64,000 nucleotides of DNA. It comes from Edwardiiplasma whartonense (GTDB lineage: Bacteria; Bacillota_I; Bacilli_A; Mycoplasmatales; Mycoplasmataceae). The notes below the pieces were generated by a model. That model worked only from the letters and a program-made list of their open reading frames with translations, ran no database searches and was not told the DNA's origin. Positions 11,649 to 22,455 of the stretch are shown here, piece after piece. The DNA is taken from NCBI RefSeq assembly GCF_023566315.1, contig NZ_JAKNSU010000001.1. One strand, written 5' to 3'. Both the position numbers and the translations under genes were made by a program. Each line of letters begins with the position of its first letter. Positions within the stretch are counted from its first letter, which is position 1.

Positions 11649-12207
11649 TAGTTTGCTCCTTTTTAATTAATCCTTGTGCGGTCAAAAAATCTTTTAACTG
11701 TCAAGAATAACAAACTTTCATTTGTTTAATATTACCTTTAATCTTGTCATCACGATAGTTTAAATAGAAAAAATGGTGGTGCGGTGAAGTTTTGATTAAT
11801 GTAATTGTTGAAAAGGCAATTACATCACTTGTAGAAATTAAGTGATTATTTTTCACCACAATGAGTAAACAATTAGCCCACCGATGTTCAAAATACATTA
11901 AAACAGTCATACTCAACATTTGCAAGAGAAAAACTATTTCAAAAGCAATTAACAATCCTGAACTTTGATCAATTTCATAGCCAATAAACAAACCTCAACT
12001 TCCACAAGAAAGGATTAACATTAAAACACTTAAACTCATTAAAATTTTTCTGCGATGGTGATTTTCAAAGACCACAACAGTTTGAGACTTAAACTTTTTC
12101 AACTGGTGTAACTTTCTTGTCAAACTAACTGATGCCACTACAAAGATTGCAAAAATTAGTAAGGAAAGCACAAAACCAGAAATAACTAAACTACCATTCA
12201 AATTCAT
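11641..12207 (-). CDS. Uncharacterised membrane protein upstream of engB
   Basis: 188 residues, not recognised. Three hydrophobic segments (about residues 8-30, 52-72 and 82-105) are followed by a soluble C-terminal region of about 80 residues with alternating strands and a His cluster (SPHHHF). The length and strand pattern of that region recall a small PH-like fold, but that is inference. AAGGATAAG precedes the ATG. The stop codon overlaps the engB start by eight bases, and the gene begins four bases after the stop of the next membrane protein, so it belongs to a tight operon. Confidence 0.75.
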
Positions 12208-12211
12208 CTTC

Positions 12212-12853
12212 TTATCCTTTCTGGACCTTTTTTAAGTTTTCTAAAATAATTACTGTCTTGATGTGGTGATTAACAATCTCATAAACCCCTTGTTTTGTAC
12301 TTAAGACAAATCCAGGAAGAAAACTCTTTGCTACTAAAACCATAATCGGAGCAATTTCATTCACAAGATCATAGGTGATTACTATTTTTTTCTGAGAATT
12401 AAAAAAAACAATCCGATGATTAGTAACTATCATTGTTGTCATAAAACCAGCATCCTTAGAATGTTGATTTGCTTTTCGTAGTGAATAAGTTCATCTTAAA
12501 AGACCAGTTCTGGTTTGCTCGGCATTCTCTTCTCACTGATCATCAGCAGGATTTTGATATTTTTTGTATAACCATCCAACCTTTTTAGATTTTTTTAGGT
12601 TATGAGTATAAACCTGGACCCTCTCTTCATAAGCATAAACCGCTTCGTTATCATTTAACTTTAAATCTAGATTAAGCGGTGTTAGAGTCAAGAAATCTTG
12701 TTGAAGTGTGTGGTAATCAGCAAAATATTGTTTACGCTTGGCAATTTCTTCTTTATGTTTAACTTGATAAATTCAACTTAAAAAACCAAAAATTATCAAC
12801 AACAGTAATCAAACTGTAATGATAACAATTAAGGCAATATATTTAGCGTCCAT
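12212..12853 (-). CDS. Uncharacterised protein with N-terminal TM anchor
   Basis: 213 residues. One strong hydrophobic segment near residues 5-27, a charged middle region rich in Lys/Glu/Tyr, then a C-terminal strand-rich stretch beginning VTNHRIVFFNSQ. That stretch resembles the 'T-x-x-R-I-x-F' opening of bacterial PH-like domains; this is a weak resemblance only. AGGTGGGAG lies at good distance before the ATG. It sits second in the three-gene unit ahead of engB, with eight bases between it and the gene upstream and four to the one downstream. Function unknown. Confidence 0.75.
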
Positions 12854-12861
12854 TCTCCCAC

Positions 12862-13485
12862 CTATTCTGCGTCAATATCACTTGTTAAAAAGCTTCAATA
12901 AGATAGCAAAGCATCAGTTTCGACTAATAAGTCAAAGAGCGCCAAAGTTTCATCTTTTAAAATCTTAAATTCTTGCAATGCTTGAGCAAAAACAATCAGA
13001 AAACCTTCATTTAAATCATTAAGGTTGGTGGTGGTTGCCAAGATTTTGATAACTTTAATTACTTCATCTGAAAAGTGATTATTAAGTTGAGGAAAAGTGA
13101 TTATTTTTTGAATCACACTAGCAAAATTATCTTTAATTACCTCCTGTGCACTTAAAAGATCAAGATCTTGATAGTTGTGACCTATCAATAACAAGTCGAG
13201 GTATTTACCTAAATAAACTGGTTCAGTTAAAGCAAGATAAAGTTCTTTATCATTCAAGTATTTTTCATCTTGAAATAGTTCTTCATCAAATCCTTTCAAA
13301 TCGTGATTGAACTCACTTCACCCTTCAGAGTCTTCAACATCCACTAACCGATCAATCAAGATATCTAACGCTTCACTTTGCTCTTGGCTTAGCTCAGTTA
13401 ACAACTGGGTACCATCATCTAAACTAGCAACCATCAAAGCCAATCCGCGCTCAAAAAAGTCAAACTCTGCAATTTCGTGTTTCAT
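12862..13485 (-). CDS. Uncharacterised acidic cytoplasmic protein
   Basis: 207 residues, soluble, rich in Leu, Asp and Glu, apparently all-helical, with no signal peptide or membrane segment. I do not recognise it and see no catalytic motif. Start ATG 13483-13485 is preceded by GGGG eight bases upstream; a TGA-Trp falls at about residue 54. It is the first gene of the run that continues through two membrane proteins, engB and the P-type ATPase. It has a TATAAT box 24 bases before the start codon. Confidence 0.75.
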
Positions 13486-13508
13486 TTTGTCAATCCCCTT
13501 TTCTTTTT

Positions 13509-13514
13509 ATTATA
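13509..13514 (-). promoter_or_regulatory. -10 box for the engB-containing operon
   Basis: Perfect TATAAT on the minus strand, 24 bases ahead of the ATG at 13485. A small palindrome, CCGA-TTC-TCGG (13517-13527), lies just upstream of it. No clear -35 box. Confidence 0.5.
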
Positions 13515-13591
13515 ACCGATTCTCGGCCTTAATTTGGATGAATGCCAGAGACTAAATTGGGTTTAAGTGGTGAAAGTAATCATTATTTTTG

Positions 13592-13597
13592 TATAAT
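13592..13597 (+). promoter_or_regulatory. -10 box for the 13618 gene
   Basis: TATAAT preceded directly by TG, 20 bases before the ATG at 13618, with AAGTGGTG as the ribosome binding site in between. The region is divergent with the minus-strand promoter at 13509. Confidence 0.5.
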
Positions 13598-13617
13598 TAA
13601 GTAAGTGGTGAAAAACG

Positions 13618-14322
13618 ATGATTGAAACTTGTAAAAAGAACTTTGGCTTAATTCACGAAGAGAATTTTAGTCATATTAAACCTTGGTTTGATAAGGCTAT
13701 CATTAAAAACCAAAACCAATTAAGTAAATATTTGACCAGATTTGGTTGAGGCGAAAAACTTAAGCCTTATTTAAAGGATAAACACTCATTGGACTATAAC
13801 CTTTTTATTACCAATGTCAAAAATACCTTCGATTTACTGGTGAGTAAAGAAAGTGGGATTGAACAAAGTGCCAAGTTAGTAAAAAAATTTAGTCGGTTTA
13901 TTACTCTATCAGCACAAGAAGTAGGATTTGTTAGTCTCTTACACATTATTGATGATTACTTTGAAGAAGTTAACAATCACGAAGTTGCCAAAAAACGTTT
14001 ATTGGTCATTAAGTTAACAAACAAAACAATTACCCAACTTTATCAAGTTTATCAGAAGTTAATGTTAACAATTTTCAACGATCAAACAGAACTTCAAAAA
14101 ATGGTTAAAGAAGTCTTTGACACTGATGGGTTTTATGTTGATCAAGTATTTGACCCAAGTTTTAACATTCGCACCTTATTTAAATTTGCTAATAAAAGTA
14201 CTAATAATAAAAAACTTACTACTGAAAGTTTTAATCAAGTTTATTTCAATAGTTTATTTGCTGAAAGTTATTTTACAACGCTACGGTATTATGTTGAAAA
14301 CTTTATTAATAGTGTGTATTAA
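13618..14322 (+). CDS. Uncharacterised helical protein
   Basis: 234 residues, soluble, rich in Lys, Asn, Phe and Leu and apparently all alpha-helical; no signal peptide, membrane segment or known motif. The first 57 residues follow the ATG at 13618 and include a TGA-Trp; an in-frame ATG does not occur again soon, and AAGTGGTG precedes this one. It stands alone on the plus strand between two minus-strand operons, with its own -10 box and the palindromic terminator directly after its stop. No function can be proposed. Confidence 0.75.
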
Positions 14323-14350
14323 AAAACCTCTTGAAGCTTCAAGAGGTTTT
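14323..14350. terminator. Bidirectional terminator, perfect 28-base palindrome
   Basis: AAAACCTCTTGAAG (14323-14336) is followed immediately by its exact reverse complement, with A and T runs at the ends. It begins one base after the plus-strand stop at 14322 and four bases before the aspS stop at 14354, so it terminates both convergent genes. Confidence 0.8.
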
Positions 14351-14353
14351 AAT

Positions 14354-16090
14354 TTACTTTAATTTTAAATGAACCTCTTCTAACTGGTGATCACTAACAT
14401 TATCAGGAGCATTACTCATCACATCAATACCATGGGCATTTTTAGGAAAAGCCATGACATCACGAATAGAATCTGCTCCAGTCAGTAACATGATAATTCG
14501 GTCCATTCCCAAAGCTAAACCTGCGTGATATGGGGCCCCATACTGGTAAGCTTCAATAAATCAACCAAAATTATTTTTTACTTGTTCTGGAGTTAATCCA
14601 ATCGCTTTAAACATGCGAGCTTGAATTTCAGAATCAGTAATTCTTTGGCTTCCCCCGCCAATTTCAAATCCATTCATAACAATATCATAAGCATCAGCAA
14701 TCGCATTTTGTTGATCAATATCAAAAGTAGGAAGAAAATCAGTTTGAGGCATCGTGAAAGGGTGGTGAGCAGCAACGTAGCGGTTTTCTTCAGCATTAAA
14801 CTCAAATAAGGGGAAATCAACTACTCATAACAACTTATAAGGTTCTTGGTACAAGTCAAACATTTTTGCTGCTTGGTTACGAATTTCTCCTAAAGCATGC
14901 GAAACGTGGTGATACTTTCCTCCACCAATTAAAATTGTTGCCTTAGCATTTTGGTCCAAACCAAAAGTTTGTAATAGACCATTTTTTTCTTCTGGGGTTA
15001 AACTTGATGCTAAACCTCCTGTTCAGGTTTGGTTTTCTAATTTTAAAATTCCTAAACTGGGTAAATTAAACTGAGCACTGATCTCATCAAAAATTTTAAT
15101 CTGACCCTTATTTAACAATTGATTTTCAATAGCTATTCCTCGAATTTCAGCCTTTTCTTGGTTAAACTTTTGCATTAACTTATTTTCTGAATTAACAAAA
15201 AGTGAGGTTAAAGTTTTTAAGGGTAAATCAAAACGTAAATCTGGTTTATCCACACCATACTTGTCAATTGCTTCTTGATAACTAATCTGTAAAAACGGTT
15301 CATTAATCTTGATGTTTTTAGTAACTTGTAAGATTTTTTTTAACAAGCGTTCAGTTAAATTCATCACATCTTCGCTAGTAGCAAAACTCATTTCTAAATC
15401 CAGTTGACTGAATTCTGGTTGTCGATCAATTCGTAAATCTTCATCCCGAAAACACTTCACAATTTGGAAATAGCGATCATAACCACCAATCATCAATAAC
15501 TGTTTAAAAAGTTGCGGCGATTGAGGAAGGGCATAAAACTTACCACGATTTAGTCTACTTGGTACTAAAAAATCTCGCGCTCCTTCAGGAGTTGATTTTC
15601 CAAAGACGGGAGTTTCAATTTCTAGAAACTGCTCATCAACTAAAAAATTACGAATCAAGTGATTAACTTGGGCGCGCATGATTAAGTTGTGTTGCATTTT
15701 TGGCCGACGTAAATCTAAATAACGATACTTTAGACGGGTTTCTTCTGATACTTCAACATCATCATCGAGCACAAAAGGAGGTAATGCTGATGGATTAATC
15801 ACTGTAATTATTTCTGCAGCAACTTCAATTTCACCAGTAGGAATTTCAGAATTCTTAGCTTTTCGTGCTTTGACCATTCCCTTAACTTCTAAAACGTATT
15901 CAGGTTTAATGCCTTTAACCAGTGCTTCTTGACTTTCTTCAACCACGACCTGGGTATAGCCATAACGGTCTCTTAAATCAAGAAAGGTCAATCCCCCTAA
16001 TTTTCGAACTTTTTTCACTCATCCTTGTAAAATCACTACCTGATCCAAATTTTTGGCAGTTAACTCACCACAATTATTTGTTCTAATCAT
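14354..16090 (-). CDS. aspS: Aspartate--tRNA ligase
   Basis: 578 residues, class II synthetase of the bacterial type. An OB-fold anticodon domain comes first (GWVKKVRKLGGLTFLDLRD), then motif 2 with FRDEDLRIDRQPEFSQLD, the bacterial insert, and the C-terminal motif 3 region. The start ATG (16088-16090) overlaps the hisS stop by eight bases (ATGATTAG), giving likely translational coupling. It is the last gene of rsh-hisS-aspS, an order also found in Bacillus. Ends at the 14323 palindrome. Whether the enzyme also charges tRNA-Asn cannot be told from this window. Confidence 0.97.
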
Positions 16091-17351
16091 TGTTTTGCTC
16101 CCTAATCATTGTTTTAATAATTTCAATTTGGTTTAAATCAATCACCTGTTCTTTTCCTGTCGCTTGGTTTTTTAACTTTGCTTGCATTGAAGTTAACTCT
16201 TGGCTTCCCAAAATTAAAACTTCTTTTGCTTGTAATTTTTTTGCTTGGTTAAAACCAGTTTTTAAGGTGTTGTTTAGTAAAGAAAAATCAACTACTAACC
16301 CACTTGCCCGCAGTGTTGAAATTAATTGCATTACTTGTGCATTAAACTCTAAGGCAATGACATATAAATCAAGTTCGCGACGGGTAAAAAGGTCTGGTTT
16401 TTCTTCACCCAACAAATTTAATAAACGTTCAATCCCTAAACCAAATCCAGCAGCAGGGACACTCGGACCTCCCAATTGTTGCACTAAGTTGTTGTATCGA
16501 CCCCCACCAATCAGAGTTAAACTTTCCTGACTTTTATCTGCAGCATACTTAATTTCAAAAACCATTCCCGTATAATAATCCAGTCCTCGTACTAGACTTG
16601 GATCAAGTTTAACTTGATAATTTAAAGCTGTTAAACATTCAACAAGTTCTTTCATTCGCATTTGATCTTGAACACTAAGATAATCACCCATTGAGGGTGG
16701 ATTAGTAAATTTATAGCCATCAATCTTACAATCCAAAGTCCGCATTGGGTTTTTTTGAATCCGCACTTGACAATCATCACACAAATCATCAAAGGTAGAT
16801 AAATATTGGACCAATGCAGCTAAATAAGGCTTTTTCTCTTCACCACTAACTAAATAATTTAAATAAATCACCGCGTTTTGCTCAAGAGTTAAAGATGTAA
16901 GAATTTCCATAGCCAAACTGATAACTTCGACATCTTGATTTAAATTATCAGCTCCAAAAGTCTCAATTCCTAACTGGTTAAACTGACGGTATCTTCCTGC
17001 CTGAGGTCGCTCATAACGAAACATACTGCCAACATAAAAGAACTTTAAGGGTAAATTGTTTAAAACATACATCTTGTCTTCAACTACAGCCCGAACCACT
17101 CCTGCGGTTCCTTCAGGACGTAAGACAAACACGCGGTTTTTTTTGTCATTAAACTCGTACATTTCTTTGCTAACAACATCACTAGTTTCTCCGACCCCAC
17201 GAACAAAAAGTTCTTTACTTTCAAATATTGGGGTCATGATTTCTTGATAATTTGCTTGATGAAGAATTGTTTTAACTCTACCGATCACCCCATCAAGTAC
17301 TTCCATTCTTCTTCCATAAACATCACTTGTTCCCCGAGGTTTATTAATCAT
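16083..17351 (-). CDS. hisS: Histidine--tRNA ligase
   Basis: 422 residues. The opening INKPRGTSDVYG, the class II motif 2 region (VGSMFRYERPQAGRYRQF) and the histidine motif RGLDYYTGMVFEI identify HisRS, with a C-terminal anticodon-binding domain. The start is set at 17351 rather than the in-frame ATG at 17360 because AGAAAGG then sits at a normal distance and the protein starts one residue before the conserved INKPRG. The start overlaps the rsh stop by eight bases, and its own stop overlaps the aspS start by eight. Middle gene of the rsh-hisS-aspS operon. Confidence 0.97.
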   Translation of the reverse strand: MINKPRGTSDVYGRRMEVLDGVIGRVKTILHQANYQEIMTPIFESKELFVRGVGETSDVVSKEMYEFNDKKNRVFVLRPEGTAGVVRAVVEDKMYVLNNLPLKFFYVGSMFRYERPQAGRYRQFNQLGIETFGADNLNQDVEVISLAMEILTSLTLEQNAVIYLNYLVSGEEKKPYLAALVQYLSTFDDLCDDCQVRIQKNPMRTLDCKIDGYKFTNPPSMGDYLSVQDQMRMKELVECLTALNYQVKLDPSLVRGLDYYTGMVFEIKYAADKSQESLTLIGGGRYNNLVQQLGGPSVPAAGFGLGIERLLNLLGEEKPDLFTRRELDLYVIALEFNAQVMQLISTLRASGLVVDFSLLNNTLKTGFNQAKKLQAKEVLILGSQELTSMQAKLKNQATGKEQVIDLNQIEIIKTMIREQNND

Positions 17352-19644
17352 TATTAGCATCCTTTCTTGAGGTTAAGTTTTCTTCTTCACGAGTCACTAC
17401 CCGATCAACAGTTAATAATCCAGGGATAATTTTCATTGACGAAATAATCTGGTTAAGTTGATCAGAGTTATTTATCTTCAATTTAATTACTCCTGTTGAA
17501 AGATAAGTTTTTTCATTAGTACTAGCAGAAGCAGAAATAATCGCTGCTTTCAAAGAAGAAAGCATTCTGGTTATATCATATAACAAATTGGGGCGGTCGT
17601 TAGCACTAAACTTGATTTTTGTCACATAACTTTTATTACCTATTTGAGCACGATTTCAATGAACATTAACCAAACGAGGTTTAGTTTCCTTGTCACTAAC
17701 ATTAACACAATAAGGCAAGTGAACTTTAATTCCCTTCCCCTTAGTCACATAACCAACCACTGGTTCAAAAGGAATCGGTAAACAACAATTAGCAATTTCC
17801 ACTTGCATATTAGAAATTCCATCAACAATTAAATCATTATTAATTTCTGGAGCTCAAGCTTGTGTTTTGCTTAGTTGATCAAGAATAACATTATCTTTAT
17901 TAAACTCTGGATTAACTAAATATTTGTTAACCACTGCTTCGATTTTTAAACGGTTATTGGCGACTTCTCAGTAAACATCATCTAGAGTTTGAAATCCATC
18001 TTTACGAAGCAACTCAATAGTCTCTTTCTCACTTCAGCGTTTTCCTTTTAAGTCGTTAGCGTTTAAAAAAGCACTAATTGCAGTTTTACTACGCGCAATC
18101 ATTTGCTCACGCTCTTCTTTTTTAGTTAAGGTTTCACTCTCATTAACTAGGCTTTGGGCAAGATATTTTTTAATCCGGTTTTTCGCATTAGAAGTTTTCA
18201 CAATTTTTAATCAGTTATGGTTAGGAGTTTGGGTGGGTGAAGTTTTAATTTCAACCATTTCTCCAGAGTGTAAAACTGTGTTTAAAGGTAAAAAGACTCC
18301 ATTAATTCTCGCTCCAATCGCATGTTCACCAACCTCAGAGTGAATTCGAAAGGCAAAATCTAAGACTGTTGAACCATAAGGCAGGGTAATCATTTGCCCA
18401 TTAGGAGTTAGAACATAAATTGTTGAGGTAAAAATATCTTCTTTCAGTTCTTTTTCTAACTCTTGGTTTTGCTCTTCGTTATTTAACGAAATAATCCGAC
18501 GAAAAATATCGAGTTTATCATCAATTTCTTTTTGTTTATCAGCTACCGAAACTTCATCATTTGCTTTGTAGCGCCAGTGAGCTGCCGCTCCAAATTCTGC
18601 ATACTCGTCCATTTCATCAGTACGAATCTGTACTTCAAAAAGCAATCCATTTTTATTCGCAACAGTTGTGTGTAAGGATTGGTATAGGTTATTTTTTGGT
18701 GTAGCAATATAGTCTTTAAATCGTCCTGGAATAGGCAAATACTTTTGGTGAATAAAACCTAAAATCTTGTAACAATCATCAACATTTTGCGCAATTATTC
18801 GCACCGCTAAAAGGTCATTAATTTCATCAAAAGTTTTACCAAACATTGTCATCTTACGATAGATTGAATAAACGGTTTTTTCCCGACCAAAAATTCGTAC
18901 CACAGTAATCTGCTTTTCTTTAGTTAAGAAGTAGTTCAAATCAATAATAATCTTTTTAATTTCAACATCACGAGTTTTGCGATCTTGAGCAATTAATTCT
19001 GCTACTTTGGCATAACTACCAGGGTCAAGCACCTTAAAACTCATGTCTTCTAACCATGATTTAGCACTATTCATTCCAATTCGATGAGCAATCGTAGCAT
19101 ACGTATCTAAAGTTTCTTGAGCAATCACTTGCTGTTTATCTAAAGGTAAATTACCAATTGTGAACATATTATGTAAGCGATCACAAATTTTGATAATCAT
19201 CACCCTAATGTCTTGAGCCATTGAAAGATAAAGTCTGCGCAAATAAGTTGCTTTTAACTGTTCACGATTTTCCTTGGCAAAATAACTCACCTTAGTAACT
19301 GCTCGAACTAACATATTAACTTCTTGACCAAATCTATCAATGATTTCTTGTTCTTGAACTGGTGTATCTTCAAAAATATCATGGAGCAATCCAGCAATAA
19401 TCGTGGTTGGACCCATTTTGTATTGTGCTAAAAAATAAGCTGTTGTTAGCGGATGATAGATGTAAGGATCGCCATTAGCTCGTAGTTGCTTACCATGTTT
19501 TTGCTTAGCAAATTCATAAGCTTGAGTAATTTTAGTCAGTCAAGTTTCATCGGTGATATAAGTTCGGGCTTCGTTGATTAATATTTTTAAATCATGAATT
19601 TCTTGAACTTTTAATTCATAATTTTTATTTGTCTGATTGCTCAT
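17344..19644 (-). CDS. rsh: RelA/SpoT-type (p)ppGpp synthetase/hydrolase
   Basis: 766 residues, the normal length of long RSH proteins. In order: an HD hydrolase domain with LLHDIFEDT (His88-Asp89), a synthetase domain with YSIYRKM and YQSLHTTV plus the catalytic EVQIRT, a TGS domain (VLTPNGQMITLPYGSTVLDFAF), a helical region and a C-terminal ACT domain. Both hydrolase and synthetase key motifs look intact, so it is probably bifunctional and makes and degrades the stringent-response alarmone. A TATAAT box lies 18 bases before the ATG. First gene of the operon with hisS and aspS; the upstream apt and secDF genes complete an order known in Bacillus. Confidence 0.95.
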
Positions 19645-19661
19645 TCTAAACTCCTATTTTA

Positions 19662-19667
19662 ATTATA
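19662..19667 (-). promoter_or_regulatory. -10 box of the rsh-hisS-aspS operon
   Basis: TATAAT on the minus strand within GCATATAATT, shortly before AGGAG and the rsh start. The -35 region is not convincing. Confidence 0.5.
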
Positions 19668-19762
19668 TGCTAAGTTTTAAAGAAATAAAAACAAGCAAAC
19701 TGAGGTTCTTTTGTGGTTGAATTTCATAGAAATTACCAAGCAAGCAACAACTCCTTAAAACA

Positions 19763-19792
19763 AAAAAACTAACTAATAAAAGTTAGTTTTTT
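19763..19792 (-). terminator. Terminator after the repetitive lipoprotein
   Basis: Stem AAAAAACTAAC pairing with GTTAGTTTTTT around a short loop, followed by T-rich sequence. It lies about 50 bases beyond the lipoprotein stop at 19840. Confidence 0.8.
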
Positions 19793-19839
19793 TATATAAA
19801 TTACAAAATTATTACACGATGAAGAAATTTTACCAATAT

Positions 19840-22455
19840 CTAATAGGTTTCTTGCCAAATACGTGTTGTTCATCAAACATTTCAAGAACCAGAAATCGCA
19901 ATCGATGAACCGTCAGAAAAACCAAGATAAATAGTGGAATGAAAATTAGGAAGATGTAAAACATATCCTGGAGTATTTAATTCTTCAATTGAAGGCGCTA
20001 CTCCATTAGGAAAATTTCAAGCATAATTATTGACGAAAACTGTTTTAATGTTTTTAGCATAATCACAAAATTCTTTAAGTCCTCAGTTTAATAATGTTGA
20101 GAATTGCATTGCCAAACTTCCTAATTGTGTAAGATAACCAGACCAAACTGTAGGTTGAAGTAAATCATTATCTGAAAGATCTTTTATAGCAGCAGCAAAA
20201 TTATCCTTTGTTAAAATGTATCTAAGTCTAAGTTCAACAGTACCACGATATTGACTATCAAGTTTAGCAACAATATTCAAACGACCGTTTACTGAATATT
20301 TAGGTGCTTGGAAAGTTTCTAGAAAAACTTCATCAAGATTTAAAAGATTATCTTTAAAAACATCACTATTTTTCTCTAAGAATACTTTAAAAACTTCTTC
20401 TTGTGTTGATTCTAAAGGTACTGCAATATTTGTTTCAAGACTTAAATCGTCTAAATTAATTATATTATTAAGGTTAACTTTTACACTACCACTATACTTA
20501 CTATCTGGTTTAGCTTTAACACTTAATTCACCAAATGAATTTTTACTTGGGGCAGTAAAACTCTCGATTTCAAGATTATCGCGTAAATCGCTAACTTCAG
20601 GGTTTAACTTAATAAATGCATCAAAAGCTTCCTGTTGTTTTGTATATACTTTATCCACTTCTAAATTAAGGTGAAGATCAGTTAATGCTGTTTGACCAAT
20701 TGCAGTAACTACAATGGTAATTGAACCAGTATATTTAGTACCTAGTTTAGCTGTAATAGTTAAAGAACCAGGAGTGGTATAAGTTGGTTTTGAATACTCT
20801 GAAGTGACGACACTATCTTTAAGTTCAGTAATGCTGTTATTATTCTTTAAGAACACTTCAAAAGCAGCGTCTTCATCCATCTTTTCTGACCCAGTGATTG
20901 CACTTTTATTTAAAGTGTTTAAGTTAGTTTGTTTGATTTCTGCGAAGTTAACTGTGACACTGCCTTGGTATTTATCTTCGCTGTTAGCATTGATGACTAG
21001 TGACCCAGGAGTTCCGTAACTTGATGAAACAAATTCACCTGGTTGAACGTTTCCTCTTAAATCAGCTACATTTTTATTTAATTCTAAGAAAGCGTTAAAC
21101 GCATCATCTTGATTCGTGTATGCTTCACTTAATTCTAAATTAAGGTGAAGATCAGTTAATGCTGTTTGACCAATTGCAGTAACTACAATGGTAATTGAAC
21201 CAGTATATTTAGTACCTAGTTTAGCTGTAATAGTTAAAGAACCAGGAGTGGTATAAGTTGGTTTTGAATACTCTGAAGTGACGACACTATCTTTAAGTTC
21301 AGTAATGCTGTTATTATTCTTTAAGAACACTTCAAAAGCAGCGTCTTCATCCATCTTTTCTGACCCAGTGATTGCACTTTTATTTAAAGTGTTTAAGTTA
21401 GTTTGTTTGATTTCTGCGAAGTTAACTGTGACACTGCCTTGGTATTTATCTTCGCTGTTAGCATTGATGACTAGTGACCCAGGAGTTCCGTAACTTGATG
21501 AAACAAATTCACCTGGTTGAACGTTTCCTCTTAAATCAGCTACATTTTTATTTAATTCTAAGAAAGCGTTAAACGCATCATCTTGATTCGTGTATGCTTC
21601 ACTTAATTCTAAATTAAGGTGAAGATCAGTTAATGCTGTTTGACCAATTGCATTAATTCTAACCATAACTGATCCAGTGTATGCTGTATTTGCTTTGGCC
21701 TTAATGGTTAAAGAACCATTACTTGTGTAAGTGGCAGCAGCAAAACTATCAACTTCAACATAGTCGTTTAAGTTAGTTCAGCTGTTATTAACTTCTAAAA
21801 AAGCGGCAAACGCGACATCTTTATTCATCTTTTCAGTACCTTGAATGATTGTGTTTGTTACTAGGCGAGCGATATTAGTTTTGATTAGTTCTGGAATCGT
21901 GATGGTTAAAGTTCCACTGTACTTTGTATTTGGTTTTGCTTTAACTTCTAATGATCCAGTTTGGTTGTAATCTGGAGCAGTAAAATTCTCAATTTCAAGA
22001 TTATCGCGTAAATCACTAACTTCAGAGTTTAACTTAATAAATGAATCAAACGCCGCTTGTTGGTTAGTTACTGGAAGTGATAATAAAGTTTTTAGATGCA
22101 AGTCGTTTAAACTTGTTTGACCAATTGCATTAATTGTAATTATAATTGATCCAGTGTATGCTGTATTTGCTTTGGCTTTGATTATTAAAGAACCAGGTGT
22201 AGTATAACTTGGTTCGTTAAACGTTAAGTCAACGTTTGCTTCAAGATCAGTAACGTCTTTGTTGTTGTTTAAGAAGGCTTGGAATACATCTTCTTTGGTC
22301 ATGCCTTCTGAAATAGTGATTGATTCCTTATTTAAAGTTAACGTGTTTAAATCGATTTTCACTTCAGAACGATTTTTCGTTCCACAAGCGACAACACTTA
22401 TAGCAGCAGTACTAGTTAAACCAATTGATCCCAAAATAGTTAATAATTTCTTCAT
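19840..22455 (-). CDS. Large surface lipoprotein with nine repeat domains
   Basis: 871 residues. The signal peptide has lipobox SVVAC with lipidated Cys24, so it should be anchored outside the membrane. Then come nine domains of about 75-80 residues, each with a helical 'AFxAFLxxN' part, a variable part, and a strand pair ending in a form of 'GSLTIxAKxxxKYxGSIT'. Domains 4-5 and 6-7 are identical to each other, encoded by a 474-bp perfect tandem repeat. The last ~130 residues are a different, Trp-rich tail (five Trp encoded by TGA within about 40 residues, then WQETY). The domain type resembles repeats in other mollicute surface lipoproteins; adhesion or immune/host interaction is inference. 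It interrupts the otherwise conserved apt-rsh linkage. Confidence 0.85.
20659..21652. repeat. Perfect 474-bp tandem repeat, about 2.1 copies
   Basis: Bases 20659-21178 are identical to 21133-21652, i.e. a period of 474 bases (158 codons, two protein domains) with a 520-base overlap of identity. The copies sit in frame within the lipoprotein gene. Perfect identity over both synonymous and nonsynonymous sites points to a recent duplication or ongoing homogenisation. Confidence 0.95.

Noticed and set aside
13517..13527. Small palindrome CCGA-TTC-TCGG beside the -10 box of the engB operon.
   Set aside because: Four-base arms are too short to support an operator without comparison.
20804..21493. 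Two identical 71-codon frames on the plus strand, 474 bases apart.
   Set aside because: They are the antisense shadow of the tandem repeat in the lipoprotein gene; no ribosome binding site or promoter.
20659..21652. Considered as a mobile element or CRISPR-like array.
   Set aside because: The repeat is coding and in frame, has no spacers, terminal inverted repeats or transposase, and ends inside a protein domain array.
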